A stretch of DNA of 64,000 nt, taken from Streptomyces sp. R21 (GTDB taxonomy: Bacteria; Actinomycetota; Actinomycetes; Streptomycetales; Streptomycetaceae). The stretch covers positions 4,898,001-4,962,000 of the forward strand of contig NZ_CP163435.1 in the NCBI RefSeq assembly GCF_041051975.1. The letters are read 5' to 3'. Below, in pieces: positions 41,545 through 48,305 of the stretch. The notes beneath the pieces were generated by a model. That model saw nothing but the letters and a program-made list of their open reading frames with translations. It ran no database searches and was not told the origin of the DNA. The position numbers and the translations under genes were made by a program. Every line of letters begins with the position of its first letter. Position 1 is the stretch's first letter.

Positions 41545-42759
41545 GTGAACGCTCCCGGAACCCTCGTCCTGATCATGGCCATCGCCGTGCTCGCGCCGCT
41601 CGTCGCGTACGGGCTCGGCCGCTGGGTGCGGATCCCGTTGGTCATCTTCGAGATCCTGCTCGGCATCCTCATCGGCCCCGACGTCCTCGGCTGGACACAC
41701 CACGACCAGGTCATCGACACGCTCTCCGATCTCGGCCTGTCCATGCTGATCTTTCTCGCCGGGTACGAGATCGAGTTCGCGGCCGTCCGCGGGGACACGC
41801 TGCGGCGGTCCGCGTGGGCCTGGGTGATCTCCCTCGCCGTCGGTCTGGGGCTCGCGTTCGCCCTCACCGGCGCGGACGTGCCGAAGTCCTTCGTCATCGG
41901 CACCGCGCTCACCAGCACCGCGCTCGGCACCGTGCTGCCGATCCTGCGGGACAGCGGGGATCTGCGCGGGCGGTTCGGCACCGTGATGCTGGCGTTCGGC
42001 GCGGTGGGCGAGTTCGGGCCCATCATCGCCATGGCGCTGCTGCTCAGCGGGCGGCGGCCGGGTGAGTCGACGCTGCTGCTGGCCGGGTTCGCGGCGGTGA
42101 CGGCCGCCGGGATCTGGTGGGCGCTGCGGCCTCGGCCGCCGTGGTTCTCGCGGATCGTCGAGACGACGCTGCACAGCAGCGGGCAGTTCGCCGTCCGGTT
42201 CGTGATGCTGCTGCTGGTGTGCATGCTCGGACTGGCGGCGGCGTTCGGGCTGGATACGTTGCTGGGGGCGTTCGCGGCGGGGTTGTTGACCCGGCTGGTG
42301 CTGGTCGGGGCCGCGCCGGAGAGCAGCGAGGAGGTCCTCGGCAAGGTCGAGGCGCTCGGGTTCGGGTTCCTGGTGCCGCTGTTCTTCATCGTCACCGGGA
42401 TCGAGTTCGACCTCGACTCGCTGCTGGGCGGGGGGCGGACGCTGCTGTTGCTGCCGGTCTTCCTGCTCCTGTTCGTCGTCGTGCGCGGGCTGCCGGTGTA
42501 CGCGCTCGCGCCGCGCGACCTGAACCGGACCGACCGGCGCGCGCTGACGCTGTACGCCTCCACGTGCCTGCCGTTGGTCGTCGCCATCACCACGATCGGG
42601 CTCGACGACAAGGTCCTCGAAGCGGGGGAGGCGGCCGCGCTGGTGGGGGCCGCCATGCTCTCCGTCCTCGTCTTCCCGCTGCTCGCGTTGCGGCTGCGGG
42701 CCGGGGAGGGGGCGGCGGAGGTGCCGGATGGGCGGTCGGCCGGGTCGGAGGCGTGGTGA
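41545..42759 (+). CDS. CPA2-type cation:proton antiporter
   Basis: A 404-residue membrane protein starting at GTG 41545 (gaagagacgg upstream) with about twelve membrane segments. It fits the Na+/H+ exchanger (CPA2/KefB) fold: LGRWVRIPLVIFEILLGILI, DLGLSMLIFLAGYEIEF, GTALTSTALGTVLPILRDSG and VPLFFIVTGIEFDLDSLL. There is no TrkA-N domain, so it is a short, unregulated-type exchanger. Ion specificity cannot be read from sequence. It converges on the TIGR03943 gene with 11 nt between stops. Confidence 0.9.
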   Translation: MNAPGTLVLIMAIAVLAPLVAYGLGRWVRIPLVIFEILLGILIGPDVLGWTHHDQVIDTLSDLGLSMLIFLAGYEIEFAAVRGDTLRRSAWAWVISLAVGLGLAFALTGADVPKSFVIGTALTSTALGTVLPILRDSGDLRGRFGTVMLAFGAVGEFGPIIAMALLLSGRRPGESTLLLAGFAAVTAAGIWWALRPRPPWFSRIVETTLHSSGQFAVRFVMLLLVCMLGLAAAFGLDTLLGAFAAGLLTRLVLVGAAPESSEEVLGKVEALGFGFLVPLFFIVTGIEFDLDSLLGGGRTLLLLPVFLLLFVVVRGLPVYALAPRDLNRTDRRALTLYASTCLPLVVAITTIGLDDKVLEAGEAAALVGAAMLSVLVFPLLALRLRAGEGAAEVPDGRSAGSEAW

Positions 42760-42770
42760 CGTGAGTGGGT

Positions 42771-43520
42771 TCAGTTGTTCCAGCTCTCGTCGTACGGGTC
42801 GTGAGGGACCGGGACCGGCTTGGCCTGCGTGATGTCGATGTAGGGGATCGTGCCGCTGTTGACGGGGTCCTTGGTCTGGTGGGTGGTGTAGTGGCCGGTC
42901 ACCTCCAGCCAGGTGTCCGGCTGCAGGACGGGCGGAATCCTGCCGGAGAGGCCGATCTTGACCGGCTGGGCGTCCGCGGCGCAGCAGTTGAGGGCCATGC
43001 GGACGAGGTAAGGGGCGCCGCTGTGGTCGAGGGCGAGGAAGCCCGTGAGCTTGACCTCGCGGCCCCGGAGGGAACGGCCGTGGTCGTAGACGGCGCGACC
43101 GGCGTAATCGACCACGTTGAGCCGCAGCGCACCGGCGGCGGGCAGCTTGGGGTAGCCCCACGGCTCCTGCAGCGCCGTACCGGTGCGCATGGCGCTGTAC
43201 GAACCCAGCGCGGGCGGCGCGACCAGGATCAGCGCGAACAGGGGCAGGACCAGGAGCCAGGCGATCCGGGGTTCGCGGTGGGCGTGGCCGTGACCGTCAT
43301 CCTGGTCGTGGGCGTGCTCGTCGGAGGCCTCCGGCCCGCGTGGGCCCCGGCGTTCGTACCAGAGCGTCGCCACCGCCGCGACGATCAGGACCGCCCCGGC
43401 CGCCAGCAGCAGCGGACGCAGACCGGCCTTGACGTAGCGGAGATAGAGGTCGGTGGTTCCGGCGTGCAGTACCGCCACGCCGAGCAGGAACAGCACGCCC
43501 GCCTGCGCCTGCCGGTTCAC
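42771..43520 (-). CDS. TIGR03943 family permease subunit with His-rich loop
   Basis: A 249-residue protein with two N-terminal membrane helices, a histidine/aspartate-rich loop (DEHAHDQDDGHGHAHRE) that looks metal-binding, a third helix, then an outside domain (VVDYAGRAVYDHGRSLRGRE ... MALNCCAADAQPVKIGL). It is the partner of the permease at 43517, overlapping by ATGA. In Bacillus the homologous pair ycgQ/ycgR belongs to the zinc-responsive Zur regulon; a role in zinc or another metal is therefore reasonable, but I see no clear Zur box here. Confidence 0.85.
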   Translation of the reverse strand: MNRQAQAGVLFLLGVAVLHAGTTDLYLRYVKAGLRPLLLAAGAVLIVAAVATLWYERRGPRGPEASDEHAHDQDDGHGHAHREPRIAWLLVLPLFALILVAPPALGSYSAMRTGTALQEPWGYPKLPAAGALRLNVVDYAGRAVYDHGRSLRGREVKLTGFLALDHSGAPYLVRMALNCCAADAQPVKIGLSGRIPPVLQPDTWLEVTGHYTTHQTKDPVNSGTIPYIDITQAKPVPVPHDPYDESWNN

Positions 43521-44563
43521 AGCAGAACCTCCCCTACGAGGACGGACACCAGGACCGCCAGCACGAAAGTGGCCGGGGCGAAGCGCAGTGCGAAGCCGCG
43601 GCCGAACGTGCCCGCCTGCATGGCGAACAGCTTGAGGTCGATCATCGGGCCGACCACCAGGAACGCCAGCCGCGCCGTGAGCGAGAACTGCGACAGCGAC
43701 GACGCCACGAACGCGTCCGCCTCCGAGCAGATCGACAGCAGCACCGCCAGGACGGCGAGGGCCAGGACGGAGACGACGGGGTTGGTCGCCGCCGCGTGCA
43801 GCCAGACCGCCGGGACCACCGACTTCAGCGTCGCCGCCGCCATCGCGCCCACGACCAGGAATCCGCCCGCGTGCATCACGTCATGCCGTACCGATCCCCA
43901 GAACGCCGCCCCCCTGCCCGCCCCTTCGGACGCCGGGCGGCCCGGCGGGCGCAGCCAGTCCGTGCGGCCCAGCCGCTGCCACAGCCAGCCCATCGCACAC
44001 GCCACCAGCAGGCTCGCGGCGAACCGGGCGAGCACCATCTCCGGGTTGCGCGGGAACGCCACCGCCGTCGCCGTCAGCACGATCGGGTTGATCGCCGGCG
44101 CCGAGAGAAGGAACGCGAGCGCCGCGGCGGGCGTGACCCCTCGTCGTACGAGCGCCCCGGCCACCGGTACCGAAGCGCACTCACAGCCCGGCAGCACCGC
44201 CCCCGCCATCCCGGCGACCGGGACCGCCAGAGCGGGCCGTTTCGGCAGCGCTCGGGCGAAGAACGTCGGCGGTACGAAGACGGCGATGACCGCCGACAGC
44301 AGCACCCCGAGCACCAGGAACGGCAGCGCCTGGAGAACCACGGCCACGAACACCGTCATCCAGCTCTGCATCACCGGCGCCGACAGCGCCCGGCGGACCA
44401 TGCCCTGCGCCCCGACCACCAGGAGGAGCAGGATCGTCAGCCCGAGCGAGGAGTTGAACTGCCAGCCCTGCCGTCCCTGCCTGCCGGGTGGCCCGCTCCG
44501 GGCCCGCCCGTCGTCCGCCGCGCGCCCGTCGGCTCGGCGCGGGGCTGCTTTCGTGAGGGCCAC
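43517..44563 (-). CDS. YraQ/DUF318-type permease
   Basis: A 348-residue integral membrane protein with about eight helices, of the PF03773 permease family. The diagnostic region is AGMAGAVLPGCECASVPVAG then LVRRGVTPAAALAFLLSAPA INPIV, with the Cys pair CEC. A second half repeats the fold (LLSICSEADAFVASSLSQFS). The N-terminal 35 residues are a charged cytoplasmic extension. It is co-translated with the TIGR03943 subunit. The transported species is unknown; metal-linked roles are known for relatives. Confidence 0.88.
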   Translation of the reverse strand: MALTKAAPRRADGRAADDGRARSGPPGRQGRQGWQFNSSLGLTILLLLVVGAQGMVRRALSAPVMQSWMTVFVAVVLQALPFLVLGVLLSAVIAVFVPPTFFARALPKRPALAVPVAGMAGAVLPGCECASVPVAGALVRRGVTPAAALAFLLSAPAINPIVLTATAVAFPRNPEMVLARFAASLLVACAMGWLWQRLGRTDWLRPPGRPASEGAGRGAAFWGSVRHDVMHAGGFLVVGAMAAATLKSVVPAVWLHAAATNPVVSVLALAVLAVLLSICSEADAFVASSLSQFSLTARLAFLVVGPMIDLKLFAMQAGTFGRGFALRFAPATFVLAVLVSVLVGEVLL

Positions 44564-44693
44564 GGGCGACCTACCTCCGGCGAACTCGCTCTGTCTTCTC
44601 CTCCAGTACGGCCGTACCGGACCGGCTGCTCATCCTGCGCCCCACTTCCCTCCGGGAGTCGTGCGGGGAGCGCCTGCGCCTATCGTGACGACC

Positions 44694-45092
44694 ATGCAGT
44701 CCTACACAATCGGCCAGGCAGCCCGGCTGCTCGGCGTGAGTCCCGACACCGCGCGGCGCTGGGCGGACGCGGGGCGGGTCGCCACGCATCGCGACGAGAG
44801 CGGGCGGCGGCTCATCGACGGGCGCGATCTCGCCGCCTTCTCGGTGGAGCTCGCCAAGTCCGACGAGGAGGGGGCCTCCTACACCGCGTCCACCTCCGTG
44901 CGGAACGCCTTCCCCGGCATCGTCACCGCCGTGAAGCTCGGTGACGTGGCCGCCCAGGTGGAGATCCAGGCGGGCCCGCACCGGCTCGTCTCGCTGCTCA
45001 CCCGCGAGGCCGTCGAGGAACTGGGCCTGGAGGTCGGCGTGGAGGCCACGGCCCGCGTGAAGTCCACCAACGTGCACATCGACCGCGGCTGA
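44694..45092 (+). CDS. BldC-like HTH / TOBE-domain molybdate regulator
   Basis: A 132-residue protein starting at ATG 44694. Residues 1-55 are a MerR/BldC-type winged HTH (YTIGQAARLLGVSPDTARRW, then DAGRVATHRDESGRRLIDGR). Residues 65-130 are a single TOBE (Mop) domain, SVRNAFPGIVTAVKLGDVAA to ARVKSTNVHI, which binds molybdate. It precedes modABC by 200 bp on the same strand and is its likely molybdate-dependent regulator, replacing the ModE of enteric bacteria. Five ATGCG/CGCAT half-sites in front of modA are candidate binding sites. Confidence 0.9.
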   Translation: MQSYTIGQAARLLGVSPDTARRWADAGRVATHRDESGRRLIDGRDLAAFSVELAKSDEEGASYTASTSVRNAFPGIVTAVKLGDVAAQVEIQAGPHRLVSLLTREAVEELGLEVGVEATARVKSTNVHIDRG

Positions 45093-45183
45093 CCAGCACT
45101 CCGGCACCCCTGGCCCGCGTACCTCGTGGCGCTTCTCCCCGTACAAACGCACATGCCACCCCCATCACACCGCAGACCAGCTC

Positions 45184-45238
45184 ATGCGATGCGACAGCAG
45201 ACTTACGCCTCGCATATGCGTCAGTATGATCTGCGCAT
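45184..45238 (+). promoter_or_regulatory. modA promoter with cluster of pentamer half-sites
   Basis: Five ATGCG/CGCAT pentamers lie at 45184, 45189, 45211, 45216 and 45234. A -10-like TATGAT (45225-45230), with cttacg 17 bp upstream, falls inside the cluster. BldC-type HTH proteins bind arrays of direct repeats, so this is a likely operator for the upstream HTH/TOBE protein. Confidence 0.6.
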
Positions 45239-45292
45239 ACGTCGGGTCGCCTCCGGGCAGCCGGGCGCTACCGAACCTGAGGGAGTGGCACC

Positions 45293-46123
45293 GTGATCAC
45301 CCGTTCCGCCCACCGGACCCGCCGGACCATGCAGGTGGCCGGGGCCGGCGCCGCCGCGCTGCTCGCCCTGAGCGCCTGCTCGTCCTCCGACGACAGTTCG
45401 TCCAAGCCGGACGCCTCGAAGAACGCCGCGGACTCGGCGCAGAAGCTGTCCGGCACCGTGACCGTCTTCGCGGCCGCCTCGCTGAAGGAGAGCTTCACGG
45501 CGCTCGGCAAGGAGTTCGAGAAGGAGCACCCGGGGACGAAGGTCACCTTCAGCTTCGGCGGCAGCGACTCGCTCGCCGCGAGCATCACCGGTGGTGCCCC
45601 GGCGGACGTGTTCGCCGCCGCGAGCCCCAAGACGATGGCGATCGTCACGGACAAGAAGGACGCGGTAGGCACACCCGCCACCTTCGTCCGCAACCAGCTG
45701 GAGATCGCGACCCTGCCCGGCAACCCCGACAAGGTCGCCTCCCTGAAGGACCTCACCAAGTCCGGCCTGAAGGTCGTCCTGTGCGACAAGACCGTGCCGT
45801 GCGGTGCCGCCGCTCGGAAGGCGCTGGACGCCAGCAGCCTCAAGCTCACCCCGGTCTCCTACGAGCAGGACGTCAAGAGCGCCCTGACGAAGGTGGAGCT
45901 GAAGGAGGCCGACGCCGCCGTCGTCTACAAGACCGATGTGAAGGCGGCGGGTGACAAGGTGGAGGGCGTGGAGTTCCCCGAGTCCGCCAAGGCCATCAAC
46001 GACTACCCGATAGCCCTGCTCAAGGACTCGAAGAACGCCACCACCGCGAAGGCGTTCATCGCGCTTGTGCAGTCCGCCGAGGGCCAGAAGGTCCTGACGT
46101 CCGCCGGGTTCCTCAAGCCGTGA
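45293..46123 (+). CDS. modA: molybdate ABC transporter substrate-binding lipoprotein ModA
   Basis: A 276-residue protein from GTG 45293 with gggag at 7 nt. A lipobox (ALSAC) ends the signal peptide. The mature protein follows the ModA pattern: TVFAAASLKESFTALGKEFE, VTFSFGGSDSLAASITGGAP, ADVFAAASPKTMAIV, and near the end YPIALLKDSKNATTAKAFIA. It captures molybdate (or tungstate) outside the membrane. It is the first gene of modABC, with GTGA overlap to modB. Confidence 0.95.
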   Translation: MITRSAHRTRRTMQVAGAGAAALLALSACSSSDDSSSKPDASKNAADSAQKLSGTVTVFAAASLKESFTALGKEFEKEHPGTKVTFSFGGSDSLAASITGGAPADVFAAASPKTMAIVTDKKDAVGTPATFVRNQLEIATLPGNPDKVASLKDLTKSGLKVVLCDKTVPCGAAARKALDASSLKLTPVSYEQDVKSALTKVELKEADAAVVYKTDVKAAGDKVEGVEFPESAKAINDYPIALLKDSKNATTAKAFIALVQSAEGQKVLTSAGFLKP

Positions 46124-46983
46124 CCCGCTCCGACCCGTCCGACGCCGCGGCCGACACCCTTGTGGGCGGTCCGCGGCGCGGGCGTGTCCGGAGCAAGGGG
46201 CGTGGCGGAGTGCCGCTGCCGCTTCTGCTGCCCGCGCTCGTCGGGCTCGCGTTTCTGCTGCTGCCGCTGATCGCCCTTCTCGTACGGGCCCCGTGGCGCA
46301 GCCTGCCCGGTCAGCTGACCAGCCCCGAGGTGTGGCAGGCGCTCCAGCTGTCGTTGCTCAGCGCGACCGCGGCCACCGCCGTCAGCCTCGTGCTGGGTGT
46401 GCCGCTCGCATGGCTGCTGGCCCGTACCGAGTTTCCCGGCCGGGGTCTCGTACGGGCGCTGGTGACGCTTCCTCTCGTGCTGCCGCCGGTGGTCGGCGGT
46501 GTGGCGCTGCTGCTGGCGCTCGGCCGCAACGGGGTGGTGGGGCAGTGGCTGGACTCGTGGTTCGGGATCACGCTGCCGTTCACGACGGCCGGGGTGGTGG
46601 TCGCCGAGGCGTTCGTCGCGATGCCGTTCCTGGTGATCAGCGTGGAGGGCACGCTGCGAGCCGCCGATCCGCGCTACGAGGAGGCCGCGACGACCCTCGG
46701 TGCCTCCCGCTTCACCGCGTTCCGCCGGGTCACGCTGCCGCTGATCGCGCCCGGCATCGCCGCGGGCGCCGTACTGGCGTGGGCGCGCGCGCTCGGCGAG
46801 TTCGGGGCGACGATCACCTTCGCGGGCAACTTCCCGGGCCGTACGCAGACCATGCCGCTGGCCGTCTACCTCGCCCTGCAGAGCGACCCGGAGGCCGCGA
46901 TCGCCCTCAGCCTGGTGCTGCTGGCCGTGTCCATCGCGGTGCTCGCCGGGCTCCGCGACCGATGGATGACGACCGCGTCATGA
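46120..46983 (+). CDS. modB: molybdate ABC transporter permease ModB
   Basis: A 287-residue permease starting at GTG 46120, overlapping modA by 4 nt. After a 40-residue basic tail it shows five to six membrane helices. The binding-protein-dependent transport signature is TLGASRFTAFRRVTLPLIAP followed by ALGEFGATITFAGN, the ModB hallmark. It overlaps modC by ATGA. Confidence 0.95.
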   Translation: MTRSDPSDAAADTLVGGPRRGRVRSKGRGGVPLPLLLPALVGLAFLLLPLIALLVRAPWRSLPGQLTSPEVWQALQLSLLSATAATAVSLVLGVPLAWLLARTEFPGRGLVRALVTLPLVLPPVVGGVALLLALGRNGVVGQWLDSWFGITLPFTTAGVVVAEAFVAMPFLVISVEGTLRAADPRYEEAATTLGASRFTAFRRVTLPLIAPGIAAGAVLAWARALGEFGATITFAGNFPGRTQTMPLAVYLALQSDPEAAIALSLVLLAVSIAVLAGLRDRWMTTAS

Positions 46984-48158
46984 CCGATATCGAGAAGACC
47001 GAGAAGGCCGGGGACGCCACCCCCCAGGCACCGAATCCTCAGCCGTCCGACCCCACGGGTGCGGGGCTCGACGCCCATCTCCTCGTCGACCGGGGCGCCT
47101 TCCACCTCGATGTCGCGCTGACCGTCGCACCCGGCGACGTCGTCGCGCTCCTCGGCCCCAACGGGGCGGGCAAGACAACGGCGCTGCGCGCCCTGGCCGG
47201 GCTCACCCCGCTCACCGGTGGCCATCTGCGCCTCGACGGTGCCTCGTTGGACCGTACGCCGCCCGAATCCCGCCCGGTCGGCGTCGTCTTCCAGGACTAT
47301 CTGCTCTTCCCGCACCTGACCGCCCTCGACAACGTGGCGTTCGGGCCGCGCTGCCAGGGCGCCTCCAGGGCGGAGGCCCGCGCCCAGGCCGCCGCGTGGC
47401 TGGAGCGCATGGGGCTCGCCGACCACGCGGGGGCCAAACCCCGGCGGCTCTCCGGCGGCCAGGCCCAGCGGGTCGCTCTCGCCCGCGCCCTGGCCACCCG
47501 CCCCCGGCTGCTGCTCCTGGACGAGCCGCTCGCCGCGCTGGACGCCCGCACCCGGCTCGATGTGCGGGCCCAACTCCGGCACCACCTGGCCGAGTTCGAG
47601 GCCGTCGCCGTACTGGTCACGCACGATCCGCTGGACGCCATGGTGCTGGCCGACCGGCTCGTGGTCGTCGAGCACGGGCGCGTCGTCCAGCAGGGCACGC
47701 CCTCGGACATCGCCCGCCATCCGCGCACCGACTACATCGCCCAGCTCGTCGGCCTGAACCTCTACAAGGGGACGGCCGAGGGGCACACCGTCCGGCTCGA
47801 CTGCGACTCCGACTCCGGTTCCCCTTCCCGGACAGATTTTACTTCCCGGACAAATTTTGTTGTCGGAACGGCGATCACCACCACCGAGGACCTCACCGGG
47901 CCCGTCTTCGTCGCGTTCCCGCCCAGCGCGGTCACCCTGCATCGCGAGCGGCCCACCGGGTCCAGCGCCCGCAACCTGTGGCAGTGCCGGGTCGGCGGGC
48001 TGGAGACGCACGGCGACCAGATCCGTGCCGACCTCACCGGCGAACTCCCCCTCGCCGCCGACCTGACGACCGTCGCGGCCGCCGAGCTCGATCTCCACCC
48101 GGGCGCGGCGGTCTGGGCGACCGTCAAGGCCACGCAGACGCACGCGTATCCGGCGTGA
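46980..48158 (+). CDS. modC: molybdate ABC transporter ATP-binding protein ModC
   Basis: A 392-residue ATPase starting at ATG 46980. Walker A is GPNGAGKT, Q-loop in VGVVFQDYLLFPHL, signature LSGGQAQRVALARAL, Walker B LLLLDEPLAAL, switch His in VLVTHD. The C-terminal TOBE domain spans about 320-390. Between the two, residues about 275-293 are an odd insert (DCDSDSGSPSRTDFTSRTNF) encoded by a short, AT-rich tandem repeat at 47825-47858, in a stretch where GC drops sharply. The reading frame stays open, so function is probably kept. Confidence 0.94.
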   Translation: MTDIEKTEKAGDATPQAPNPQPSDPTGAGLDAHLLVDRGAFHLDVALTVAPGDVVALLGPNGAGKTTALRALAGLTPLTGGHLRLDGASLDRTPPESRPVGVVFQDYLLFPHLTALDNVAFGPRCQGASRAEARAQAAAWLERMGLADHAGAKPRRLSGGQAQRVALARALATRPRLLLLDEPLAALDARTRLDVRAQLRHHLAEFEAVAVLVTHDPLDAMVLADRLVVVEHGRVVQQGTPSDIARHPRTDYIAQLVGLNLYKGTAEGHTVRLDCDSDSGSPSRTDFTSRTNFVVGTAITTTEDLTGPVFVAFPPSAVTLHRERPTGSSARNLWQCRVGGLETHGDQIRADLTGELPLAADLTTVAAAELDLHPGAAVWATVKATQTHAYPA

Positions 48159-48305
48159 CCTGCTCCTTCCTCCGCTGAGCCGAGCGGATGATCTTCGTCT
48201 CCGTACCCCGAACAGCCCGATTACTCAGACTTTCCGATTCGTATGAATGTCAGAGCTGGCTTCGGGCGCTGGGCTCTGCTGCCCCGTACGGAAAACGAGG
48301 AATCG

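Noticed and set aside
44564..44693. Zur box upstream of the permease pair
   Set aside because: No TGAAAAT-N-ATTTTCA-like site is visible in the gap.
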